From: Candidatus Zymogenaceae bacterium
GTDB lineage: Bacteria > Desulfobacterota > Zymogenia > Zymogenales > Zymogenaceae
DNA length: 64,000 nt
Assembly (NCBI GenBank): GCA_016933535.1
Contig: JAFGAS010000078.1
Location: 62,001-126,000, forward strand
Direction of reading: 5' to 3'
The notes under the pieces are model-generated. The model searched no databases. It was not told where the DNA came from and saw nothing but the letters and a program-made list of their open reading frames with translations. Shown here piece by piece: positions 40,409-49,047 of the stretch. The position numbers were made by a program, and so were the translations under genes. Every line of letters begins with the position of its first letter. Within the stretch, counting starts at the first letter, position 1.

Positions 40409-41863
40409 TCACGTCTCGTCGATAATGCCGCAGAGCTCTTTGGCCCTCTTTTGCTTCCTTTCCATATCGACCAGCCGGGAGATCATAATGCGCTGGGCCT
40501 GGGGGGAGCCGGCCCCGTGCATCGATTCGGTGAGATAGCCGACGGCCGCCGACCCCATGGTGATATTCTCGATGAGCCTCAGTATGCGCATCCGGTGTTC
40601 CGTGGGGACATCGGAGCGGGCGCGAAAATATTTCTGGACCCACCCGCCGACCTCGGACGATCTGAAATCCTGTTCCGACGGCAGCGTAGCCAAGAGCCCT
40701 CCCGCGATATCCTGGGCAAGCCGCGCGATCTCATAGGGGAATCTGGTGACATTTTGCTTGTGAACGTTTGCCAGCAGGGTATCCACGCAATAGGTGCCGG
40801 AGGGTTGGCGGCTGCCCTCGGACGCGCAGGCGATGCACCCGCAGTAGAGGGTCTCGTTGAGGTGGTTCATCTCGATGATCTTGTCCCGAATGTGCGACGT
40901 GGAGTCGGTGCCGTTAAACCGGGCGATCGTCTGGGCGGCCCCGATGAGGATATCGCCCACCCCTACCTTGCACGCGTAGCTCTGGCGGTGATAAGATGCG
41001 AACCGCTCCACCAGGTCCCCCGCAAACTCAAACTCCTTATACATGAAGACCCGTTCCCAGGGGACAAAGACGTCGTCAAACACGATCAGGGCCTCGTGCC
41101 CGCCGAAGGCGCGGTTGCCCCTGTCTATCGTCCCCTCCTCGCGCTTGCGGGTGTCGCTGGACTGGCGCCCGATGATATACGTGATGCCCCGGGCGTCGCT
41201 GGGCAGGGCAAAGGATATCGCCCAGTCGGCATCTTCCTTCTTCAGTGAGAGGGTCGGCATGACGATGACTTCGTGGGAGTTGACCGCGCCGGTCTGATGG
41301 GCCTTGGCGCCCCGGACGACAATGCCGTCCTTTTTCTCCTCTACAACGTGCATGAACGCATCGGGGTCCGGCTGCCGATGGGGGGGCAGGCCCCGGTCTC
41401 CCTTCGGATCGGTCATGGCGCCGTCGCAGACGAGATCGTTTTCCTGGACATAACGCAGGTAGTCAAGAAAACGCCGGTTGTAGTCGGTGCCCTTTTTCTT
41501 GTCGATATCGTACGTCGTTATGGAAAGCGCGTTTAGGGCGTCCATCCCCACGCAGCGCTGAAAACAGCAGGCCGTATAAGCCCCCAGCAGCCTTCCCATC
41601 TTGCTTTTTTTAACCAGGTCGTCGGTGCTCTGATGGATATGACAGAAGCGGTTTATCGACATGCCCGTGATGTGAGACGTGGCGGTCATAATGTCCGCGT
41701 ATTCGGGCCTGTGGGCCAGATCGTAGGTGGCCGCCACCGCGTTCATGGAGGGCCGGATGATCGGCTCGTCCACGACGGTGGTCAGGCGTTTTCCGAACAG
41801 GTACACGACGAGGTTGAGCCTGCGCAGGCTCTCCTCGTAGGTCTGTGCGTTCATCATGGGCAT
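40409..41863 (-). CDS. 4-hydroxyphenylacetate 3-hydroxylase / 4-hydroxybutyryl-CoA dehydratase (AbfD) family protein
   Basis: ATSHITGMSINRFCHIHQSTDDLVKKSKMGRLLGAYTACCFQRCVGMDA...GAKAHQTGAVNSHEVIVMPT...DDVFVPWERVF...YHRQSYACKVGVGDILIGAA; CxxxC plus His/Cys near 290 fits Fe-S-containing AbfD. Confidence 0.82.
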   Translation of the reverse strand: MPMMNAQTYEESLRRLNLVVYLFGKRLTTVVDEPIIRPSMNAVAATYDLAHRPEYADIMTATSHITGMSINRFCHIHQSTDDLVKKSKMGRLLGAYTACCFQRCVGMDALNALSITTYDIDKKKGTDYNRRFLDYLRYVQENDLVCDGAMTDPKGDRGLPPHRQPDPDAFMHVVEEKKDGIVVRGAKAHQTGAVNSHEVIVMPTLSLKKEDADWAISFALPSDARGITYIIGRQSSDTRKREEGTIDRGNRAFGGHEALIVFDDVFVPWERVFMYKEFEFAGDLVERFASYHRQSYACKVGVGDILIGAAQTIARFNGTDSTSHIRDKIIEMNHLNETLYCGCIACASEGSRQPSGTYCVDTLLANVHKQNVTRFPYEIARLAQDIAGGLLATLPSEQDFRSSEVGGWVQKYFRARSDVPTEHRMRILRLIENITMGSAAVGYLTESMHGAGSPQAQRIMISRLVDMERKQKRAKELCGIIDET

Positions 41864-41876
41864 TGTCTGTCCCCCG

Positions 41877-42827
41877 TTACTTGAGGTCGTCGTACGAGTA
41901 ATCGATCACCCGGTACGCCTTAACGGTGGTGCGGATCTTATACATATCGAAAAAGACGTCGGGCACCTTCTGCCAGGTGTCGTTCATCCCGGATACGAGC
42001 TTCTTCATTTCCTCCCCGACCAGGACTCCCGCCAGAAACCGCTTGAAGATCGTAAAGCGCAGCTCCAGAAAGCCCCCGGCGTTGGTTGTCAGGATCATCG
42101 TTGACGGATTACCCGCCCGCATCTTGACCAGCTCCTTCATGAAGTGTCCCTTGCTCGTGCACGAGAGCCCAACGATGAGCTGGTAGCCCGGATAGGGGAC
42201 GACCTTGTCCAGGTCCTCGGTATTTCCCTTAAGCAGGTAGTACCCTCCCGACTCACTGATGATCTGTCCCTCGTAGCCGTGCATCTGGTTTTTCGGGATT
42301 CTGATCGTATCGGCCTGCATCCGGAACGGTTCGTCCAGCCCCTCCTCGTGCAGCGCCCATCCGTTGCCGTAGCGGGAGTGGGAATAGACGAAAAGCACCT
42401 CCCGCTCGTTAAACGCCTTGATGAGCTGTTCCTTGTTGGTCACGACGGTTATGTCGATGATGATATTTTTATCGTAGATCGTCACGGGGATCTTTGCGTC
42501 CCTTACCTTTACGTCCAGGACGCTGCCGCCCCCTGTCTCGTCGTAGAGCTTGTTGACCAGGTCTTCCGTGCCGACGCACAGGGCGACGGTAAGGACTCCG
42601 TCATCCATGAGCGCGTGCCAGTAGCGCGGCAATTTTTCAGGTGTTCCGGCCGGAAGGGTGGGCAGGACGTCCTGAATGCACTGCTCGGTGATGTAGTTGG
42701 CAAATACACCGTAGAGCGGCGTATAGGGCGGGATAGGGGCCGCCGTGGGGACGGTGGCGCAACCGCCCAGGACCGCCAGGATGAGAAACAGAACGAAGCC
42801 GAGCCGGGTATTTTGTCTCTTTTTCAT
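41877..42827 (-). CDS. Uncharacterised lipoprotein, possible clan-CD (caspase-like) fold
   Basis: Lipobox VLGGCATV; VLFVYSHSRYGNGWAL and YQLIVGLSCTSKGHF after hydrophobic strands. Confidence 0.6.
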   Translation of the reverse strand: MKKRQNTRLGFVLFLILAVLGGCATVPTAAPIPPYTPLYGVFANYITEQCIQDVLPTLPAGTPEKLPRYWHALMDDGVLTVALCVGTEDLVNKLYDETGGGSVLDVKVRDAKIPVTIYDKNIIIDITVVTNKEQLIKAFNEREVLFVYSHSRYGNGWALHEEGLDEPFRMQADTIRIPKNQMHGYEGQIISESGGYYLLKGNTEDLDKVVPYPGYQLIVGLSCTSKGHFMKELVKMRAGNPSTMILTTNAGGFLELRFTIFKRFLAGVLVGEEMKKLVSGMNDTWQKVPDVFFDMYKIRTTVKAYRVIDYSYDDLK

Positions 42828-42954
42828 GATGATTCAATCGCCTTTCTGGATGAGATGGTGGATTACACGGTTTTGTTTTTGAATATTTACGTCCGGGTGC
42901 CGGGGCCAACCGGATAATAAAAAACCCTTTTTTTTAAAAAGGTAATCTGCTACT

Positions 42955-42983
42955 ATTGTAGGGTGTTTGCGCAGAGGTGTCAA
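42955..42983 (-). promoter_or_regulatory. Sigma70-like promoter for 41877-42827
   Basis: Minus strand TTGACA-17 nt-TACAAT. Confidence 0.6.
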
Positions 42984-43017
42984 GAGTGAGTTTTTTTGTG
43001 TCACGGCCGTCAGCATC

Positions 43018-44061
43018 ATGGAGGATAACGTGAGGCGTACCATATTACATAGTGTCTGTTTGTTCCTGATATGGGGCCTCTTTTCCTGCACCGGCGTTGG
43101 CGGCGAGACACGGCCGGTGGCCGACGCCGAGGGCTCTCTGGGGATCACCCCCCCGGAGATCACACTGGTCGCCGTGGGAGATATCAACCTGGGTCGGAAG
43201 GCCGGGCGGATCATCCTTTCCGGGGACGTCGATTACGCCTTCGCGAAGACCACAGATATCATCTCGGCGGCCGATATCGCGTTCGGAAATCTCGAAAGCA
43301 CCATCTCGGAGCAGAACGGCATTACCCAGAACGGCGTCTGGCTCTTTACCGCCCCGCCGGCCGCCGCCGAGACCCTGGCCCACGCCGGGTTTGACGTGGT
43401 GTCGCTTTCCAACAACCACGTCTGGGACTTCGGCAAGCGGGCGCTCCTTTCGACAAGGGGCTACCTGGACGACGCCGGCATCAAACACGCGGGTACAGGC
43501 GAAAACCTCGACGAAGCCTATGCACCGGCAATCCTCGATGTCAAGGGGACGCGGATCGCGTTCTTTTCGGTAACGCGCATCTTCAATTTCGGGGGACCGG
43601 AACACGAGGCCTTTGACTATACGGCCTGGGCCGATATGGGGCGGCTGGGCCCGGCCATCGAGCAGGTAAAACCCGACGTCGACCTCGTTATCGTGGCGGC
43701 CCACTGGGGGGCGGAGTACCAGGACCGGCCCGCCGACGAGATCGTGAAACTCGCCCACGAGATGGTAGACGCCGGTGCCGATATCATCCTCGGCGGGCAC
43801 CCCCACGTCCCCCAGGGCATCGAGCGCTACAACGGCGCCTTCATAATCTATTCCTTGGGCAACTTCGCCTACCACCAGACAACCGAACATTCTATCTGGA
43901 AGACCAGGAGCATCATCCTGAAACTGACCCTGACGAGAGACGGGGTGGCGTCCTACGAGATGACCCCGGTGACCTGCGGCTTTCAGCCGGCCGTTGCCGA
44001 GGGGGCGCTCGCAGACGAGATTCTGGCGCATATGGCCAAGATATCGGCGTATTTCAAATAG
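43018..44061 (+). CDS. CapA family (PGA_cap) metallophosphatase-like lipoprotein
   Basis: ITLVAVGDINLGRKAG...FGNLESTIS...FDVVSLSNNHVWDFGKRAL...VVAAHWGAEYQDRP...ILGGHPHVPQGIERYNGAFIIYSLGNF. Confidence 0.9.
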   Translation: MEDNVRRTILHSVCLFLIWGLFSCTGVGGETRPVADAEGSLGITPPEITLVAVGDINLGRKAGRIILSGDVDYAFAKTTDIISAADIAFGNLESTISEQNGITQNGVWLFTAPPAAAETLAHAGFDVVSLSNNHVWDFGKRALLSTRGYLDDAGIKHAGTGENLDEAYAPAILDVKGTRIAFFSVTRIFNFGGPEHEAFDYTAWADMGRLGPAIEQVKPDVDLVIVAAHWGAEYQDRPADEIVKLAHEMVDAGADIILGGHPHVPQGIERYNGAFIIYSLGNFAYHQTTEHSIWKTRSIILKLTLTRDGVASYEMTPVTCGFQPAVAEGALADEILAHMAKISAYFK

Positions 44062-44153
44062 CCGTTTTGCGGTTGGGCCGCGATGGATAGCCGGTGCCGT
44101 TCAAACAAACGATAGAACTTAATAATCAGACACATATTTTATAAGGATTTTCC

Positions 44154-46574
44154 ATGGCCGAAGAGAAATATTACCTCGGCAGGGTCTTCAATTCCGAAAA
44201 AAATGAGATGACCGAAAAGCCCGTCCTCGTGGATGGCCGCGACCTGACCACCCACGGCGTTATCGTGGGGATGACCGGCAGCGGTAAGACGGGGTTGGCC
44301 GTAGGGTTAATAGAAGAGGCGGTGCTCTCGGGCATCCCGTGCCTCATCATAGACCCCAAGGCCGAGATGGGAAACCTCCTGTTGTCGTTCCCCGATCTGC
44401 TGCCGGCAGACTTCGCGCCCTGGGTCGACCCCGCCGAGGCGGAGCGCAAGGGAAAGACGCCGGAGGCATTTGCCGCCGATACCGCCGGAATGTGGAAAAA
44501 GGGACTGACCGACTGGGGGATTGACGGCGAAAGGATCAGGCGATACAAAGATGCGGCCGATTTTGTCGTCTATACCCCGGGCAGCACCGCGTCGGTCCCC
44601 ATCAACGTCCTCAACTCGTTTGCCGTTCCGCGGGGAGAGATAAAGAAGAACGAGGAGGCGGTCCTCGAGCTGATTACCGGGTCGGTCTCGGCGCTGTTGT
44701 CGTTGATCGGTATCGAGGCCGATCCCATCACGAGCCGGGAGCACATCCTGCTCTCCAAGATATGGGAAGACTCCTGGGGCCGTGATCAAGACCTCAATCT
44801 CGAAAAGATCATCACCTTTATCCAGGACCCTCCGCTCAAGCGCGTGGGGGTCTTCGAGCTTGAGGGATTTTATCCCCGGGCCGAGCGGATGAAGCTTGCC
44901 ATGATGCTCAATAACATCGCCGCGTCGCCCTCGTTTGCCGGATGGCGAAAGGGGGCGCCGCTGGATATCGATTTCTTTTTTAAGCCCCGGGGCGGTAAAC
45001 CCGGGGTATCGGTCTTTTATATCTCCCACCTCTCGGACCCCGAGCGGGAGTTCTTCGTTACGCTGCTTCTCTGGCGCCTCGTCACCTGGATGCGGGCGCA
45101 GCAGGGGTCGTCGCGTTTGAGGGCGCTGGTCTATATCGATGAGGCCGTGGGGCTGCTTCCTCCGTATCCGAAAGATCCCCCCACCAAGCGGCCCATCATG
45201 ACGCTGCTCAAGCAGGCGCGGGCCTACGGCATCGGGATGGTACTGGCAACCCAGAACCCGGTGGACATCGACTACAAGGCGCTGACCAACGCGGGAACCT
45301 GGTTCATCGGCCGCCTTCAGACCAAGAACGACAAGGATCGGGTATTGGAGGGCCTCACGGCGGCGTCAAAGGGCGGCGTACCGACCTCGAAAATCGATGA
45401 CATGATCTCGGCGCTCTCTCCCCGGGTCTTTCTCTATCACAGCGTGCGCGAGGATACCGTTACTCATTTCGGGACCCGCTGGGCCATGTGCTACCTGCGG
45501 GGGCCGATCGGAAAGGAGCGGCTCAAGGACCTCCCCTCGGTGCCGGTTTTGGACGGAGAGGGCCCGCAGGGGCAGAAACAGGCGGAGCCGGCGACGGCAA
45601 AGGCCCCGGCGATCACGGCCGACGCGGTGGTTCTTACCGTGCCGCCGGATATCGGCCTGAAAAACCGCTACCTGTCCCCCCGGAGCGCCGCCTATCCGAC
45701 CTTCTCGCGGCTCGTTCCCATCGAGAAGACGTCAGGCGAGGCGGGCTTTCGATTCGTGCCGGCGCTGGCGGCCCGGGCCCGGGCCAAGTTTGACGATACG
45801 GCGGCCAAGGTGGCCGTAACCCAGACGATTACCCGGGTGCTCTTTCCACTTTCCGATGCGCGGATCGGGTGGGAGAAATCGGTGGAACTGGATGAGGACA
45901 CCGATTTTCTGGAGGATATCCCGGTTGCCGGCCAGCAGGTCGCGGGTTTTGTGCCGCTGCCCGAATGGTTAACGGCAAAGGACGAATCAAAAAGGCTCTC
46001 GGCCGATTTCGTTAATTATATGAACGCCTCCCTTTCTCTGACCCTGTTGAGGAATCCCGGGCTTTCCCTCTTTTCCACCATCGGGGAGACCAGAGAGGCG
46101 TTTCTGGCCAGGACGGCCGCCCGGGCCGAAGAAGAAGCGGCAAAAGAAGTGGAGAAGATCACGAAAAATTATAAAGACAAGATAGAGGCGCTTCAATCCA
46201 AGGTCAAGAAACAAGAGCGCCAGATGACCGTCCGGGAGATGGAATACGGCGAGCGCAAGAGGGACGAGCTGATCTCGGCCGGCGCGAGCGTACTGGGGCT
46301 TGTCTTCGGCAGGAAGAGCCTGTCGGGAATTACCAGGGCCTCCAGCAAGCGGATGATGACGGTAAAATCCAAAACGAGGCTGGAGGATTCCGAGGCCGAG
46401 ATCAAGCTGCTCAACGCGCAGATAACGGAGCTTTCCGAAGAACTCAACGATGAGGTGTCGGCCATCAGCGAAAAGAGAAGGGAGGAGGCCTCCGTAGTCG
46501 AAAAAGTCACGATTTCACTTGAAAAAAACGATATTCTCTTCTCGGATCTCGTGATTTTGTGGGTTCCCGTGTAA
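44154..46574 (+). CDS. HerA-like DNA-translocase/helicase-family ATPase
   Basis: HGVIVGMTGSGKTGLAVGLIEEA (Walker A), LVYIDEAVGLLPPYP (Walker B), MVLATQNPVDIDYKALTNAGTWFIGRLQTKNDKDRVLEGL; C-terminal coiled coil. Confidence 0.85.
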   Translation: MAEEKYYLGRVFNSEKNEMTEKPVLVDGRDLTTHGVIVGMTGSGKTGLAVGLIEEAVLSGIPCLIIDPKAEMGNLLLSFPDLLPADFAPWVDPAEAERKGKTPEAFAADTAGMWKKGLTDWGIDGERIRRYKDAADFVVYTPGSTASVPINVLNSFAVPRGEIKKNEEAVLELITGSVSALLSLIGIEADPITSREHILLSKIWEDSWGRDQDLNLEKIITFIQDPPLKRVGVFELEGFYPRAERMKLAMMLNNIAASPSFAGWRKGAPLDIDFFFKPRGGKPGVSVFYISHLSDPEREFFVTLLLWRLVTWMRAQQGSSRLRALVYIDEAVGLLPPYPKDPPTKRPIMTLLKQARAYGIGMVLATQNPVDIDYKALTNAGTWFIGRLQTKNDKDRVLEGLTAASKGGVPTSKIDDMISALSPRVFLYHSVREDTVTHFGTRWAMCYLRGPIGKERLKDLPSVPVLDGEGPQGQKQAEPATAKAPAITADAVVLTVPPDIGLKNRYLSPRSAAYPTFSRLVPIEKTSGEAGFRFVPALAARARAKFDDTAAKVAVTQTITRVLFPLSDARIGWEKSVELDEDTDFLEDIPVAGQQVAGFVPLPEWLTAKDESKRLSADFVNYMNASLSLTLLRNPGLSLFSTIGETREAFLARTAARAEEEAAKEVEKITKNYKDKIEALQSKVKKQERQMTVREMEYGERKRDELISAGASVLGLVFGRKSLSGITRASSKRMMTVKSKTRLEDSEAEIKLLNAQITELSEELNDEVSAISEKRREEASVVEKVTISLEKNDILFSDLVILWVPV

Positions 46575-46582
46575 AAATATGC

Positions 46583-46610
46583 TTGTTTTTTATAACGGGT
46601 GTGGTATACT
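46583..46610 (+). promoter_or_regulatory. Putative sigma70 promoter for short RNA/leader
   Basis: TTGTTT-16 nt-TATACT. Confidence 0.45.
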
Positions 46611-46616
46611 TGTAAT

Positions 46617-46724
46617 AAGGAAACAGGGGAGACAAAAAGCGAAACGCCATCTTGCATCACACATAGTTTCCGGCGCTTTGACAGTTTGAATGACTGAGTG
46701 GGTGGTTCTGTCACCCTTTTTTTT
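46617..46724 (+). ncRNA. Candidate short RNA or leader/attenuator
   Basis: Noncoding stretch bounded by promoter-like elements and GGGTG...CACCC-T8; AAAGCG/CGCTTT and CAGT/ACTG pairings possible. Confidence 0.35.
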
Positions 46725-46754
46725 ATCCACTATCCCCGGAGGGGGTAAACGCAA

Positions 46755-47630
46755 ATGGACGAAGTCGACCGCGTGTTGGAAGCGGCCAAGGAGTTGATGG
46801 ATCTCAACTTCTACCGGGAAGCTCTCTCACTCCTCAAAGAGGCGTCGACAAAATACCAGGACGAACCGGATATCTTTTACTTTATGGGATGCTGCGCGCT
46901 TAACGACCGCGCGGGAGAGGAAGCGTTCTGCTACTTTTCCATCTCCAATGAGCTCTGTCCCGAGGACGCCGATATTCTCTCCGGTCTTTCGGACGCGTCG
47001 TTGACAATGGATCGAAACGACCTTGCCGCACGCTTCATTTCGGAGGCGCTCAAGCTCGAGCCGGACAGCATCAATGCACGAATCTCCTTTGGGCATTTTC
47101 TCGAAAAGGAGGAGCGCTTCACGGAAGCGGTGGCCCACTATAGAAAGATCCTGATGGAAGATCCGGAAAATACCTATCTCAACGCCCGCCTCGGCTACTG
47201 CCTCATGAGCCTGGGGATGTTCGAGGAAGCCGCCGACGAGATCGCGGAGTACCTCAAGGAATGCCCTACGGATACCGACTGGCATTTTCAGCTGGGCATC
47301 TGCTATGGGCACATGGGGATGATCGATGAGGCGATGACCACCTTTAACTACCTCGTCCACGTCGACCCGGATGACCCGATGGCGCGGGCCTACCTCGCCC
47401 TGGCGATGGCCGACAAGGGGTGGCTTTCGGAGGCAAAGGAAGAGATCACGAGGGCGCTCAGGATGGACCCCGAAAACCCGCGCGTGCTTGAAATCTACGA
47501 AGACATCATGGGACGGGACGAAGACGGCAACCACTCGGGACAATCGGGCGAAGCCGGAAAGTTTTTGGCGATGCTGCTCTTGATCAAGACGATCGTCGAT
47601 CGAAAGAAGCGGGAAGGGCAAAGGCCGTAG
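46755..47630 (+). CDS. Tetratricopeptide repeat protein
   Basis: Repeated helical units e.g. ALKLEPDSINARISFGHFLEKEERFTEAVAHYRKILMEDPENTYLNARLGYCLMSLG. Confidence 0.85.
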   Translation: MDEVDRVLEAAKELMDLNFYREALSLLKEASTKYQDEPDIFYFMGCCALNDRAGEEAFCYFSISNELCPEDADILSGLSDASLTMDRNDLAARFISEALKLEPDSINARISFGHFLEKEERFTEAVAHYRKILMEDPENTYLNARLGYCLMSLGMFEEAADEIAEYLKECPTDTDWHFQLGICYGHMGMIDEAMTTFNYLVHVDPDDPMARAYLALAMADKGWLSEAKEEITRALRMDPENPRVLEIYEDIMGRDEDGNHSGQSGEAGKFLAMLLLIKTIVDRKKREGQRP

Positions 47631-47702
47631 CGACGGCACCCGAAATGGGCGTTTGTGCGGGGCAACCCCGGCATAAAAAGATAGAAGATCCGATAGAAAA
47701 GA

Positions 47703-47729
47703 TCCCCCATCAAAGGGGGATTTTTTTTA
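47703..47729. terminator. Intrinsic terminator between convergent genes
   Basis: GATCCCCC-ATCAAA-GGGGGATTTTTTTT. Confidence 0.85.
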
Positions 47730-47730
47730 G

Positions 47731-48333
47731 CTAGTACCCTAATCGTTTTCGCACTTTTTCCAACACCTCACTCCCGTACAACCGCTCGACCAGCCAATAG
47801 GCCGCGCCGATTCCCTTGAAAATCTGCCCCGAGGTCACGACCCTGCCTCCGTCGGCGACGGCCGGCGAATCATCGACGACCCGCACGTTCGGGTATCGCT
47901 TTTTAAAATCGTCCTTCAGCCGGTCGGTGACCGCCGCTTCCCTGCCGGAAAGCAGCCCCGCCTCGGCCAGCAGGTAAGCCCCGCTGCATACCGAGAGGAT
48001 ATGGGATAGCGCGCCACTTTCGTATTGATCCCTGATAAAGCCGGTTATCCGGGCGTCCGTTATCGCCGAGAAGACCCCGGTGCCGCCGGGGACGATAAGG
48101 ATATCGATAATGCCGGTTTGTGCGAACGGGATCGCGGGGCCGACGAGCGTGCCGTTGGAGGCGGTGGCGGGGGCCCCGTCTTTAGATATCAGGCGGATGG
48201 TATTGGCATGGTCGATATAGTCATTAGTCTTCTCCAAGACGGCCATCGGGTTGACGTAATCTGCCGCCTCTACGCCGTCATAGACGAGGACAGCTATATC
48301 GAGCGGTTTCTGAAGCATATCCCAACACGTCAT
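47731..48333 (-). CDS. DJ-1/PfpI family protein
   Basis: LDIAVLVYDGVEAADYVNPMAVLEKT...DILIVPGGTGVF...ILSVCSGAYLLAEAGLLSGREAAVT. Confidence 0.9.
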   Translation of the reverse strand: MTCWDMLQKPLDIAVLVYDGVEAADYVNPMAVLEKTNDYIDHANTIRLISKDGAPATASNGTLVGPAIPFAQTGIIDILIVPGGTGVFSAITDARITGFIRDQYESGALSHILSVCSGAYLLAEAGLLSGREAAVTDRLKDDFKKRYPNVRVVDDSPAVADGGRVVTSGQIFKGIGAAYWLVERLYGSEVLEKVRKRLGY

Positions 48334-48353
48334 GGGGGGGAAAGGCCGCCGCC

Positions 48354-48989
48354 TCACGTTGCCTTTTTTGTGAAGAAGTCCGCGATCTCATCTTTTATGA
48401 CCGACTCCTGCCCCCAGTAGAAGTGGTCGGCGCCTTTGACGGTGACCAACCTCTTGGGCTCCGGGAGCCGGTTGTAGATCCCCTGCAGTTCATCCATCGC
48501 CACGAAGTAGTCGGAATCGCCGCAGACGATCAGCTTGGGGACGGGGCTTGCCACAAGGTAGGAAAAGTCAAACATACCCGTCGGCGGCGAGATTGCGGCC
48601 CAGGCACCGATCCGCGCGTCGGCCAGCGCGTGAAAGAGCCCGACCCACGCGCCGTAGGAATAGCCGACCAGGTAGACGGCCGGGGGTTTTATATCGGGGT
48701 GATTGGCGACGAAATCTACCGCCGCCCCCACGTCCCGCGCGTCGACAAGCTCTCCGGTCGAGCGCCCGCCGCTTTTCCCGACGCCGCGGAAGTTGAAGAT
48801 CAGGGCGGAAAGGTCCAGGGACGTAACCGCGTCCCGAACGGCATAGACGACGTTGTTATCCATGCTGCCGCCGTAGCTGGGGTGTGGGTGGCAGATGACG
48901 ACGGCGGCAGCCGCCGGTTTGGGAACGGTAAGCCGGCCCTCGATGGTCACGTCGCCGGATGGGAAGGTCACGGGGGTTTCGGTGGGCAT
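48354..48989 (-). CDS. Alpha/beta hydrolase (dienelactone-hydrolase-like)
   Basis: VVICHPHPSYGGSMDNNVVYAVRD...LIFNFRGVGKSGG...YLVGYSYGAWVGLFHA...GADHFYWGQE. Confidence 0.92.
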   Translation of the reverse strand: MPTETPVTFPSGDVTIEGRLTVPKPAAAAVVICHPHPSYGGSMDNNVVYAVRDAVTSLDLSALIFNFRGVGKSGGRSTGELVDARDVGAAVDFVANHPDIKPPAVYLVGYSYGAWVGLFHALADARIGAWAAISPPTGMFDFSYLVASPVPKLIVCGDSDYFVAMDELQGIYNRLPEPKRLVTVKGADHFYWGQESVIKDEIADFFTKKAT

Positions 48990-49047
48990 ATATACTGTCC
49001 TCTCTTTCCTATCATGGCGCCCGGAAAGCGCCAGCTTTTTAGGGCGC

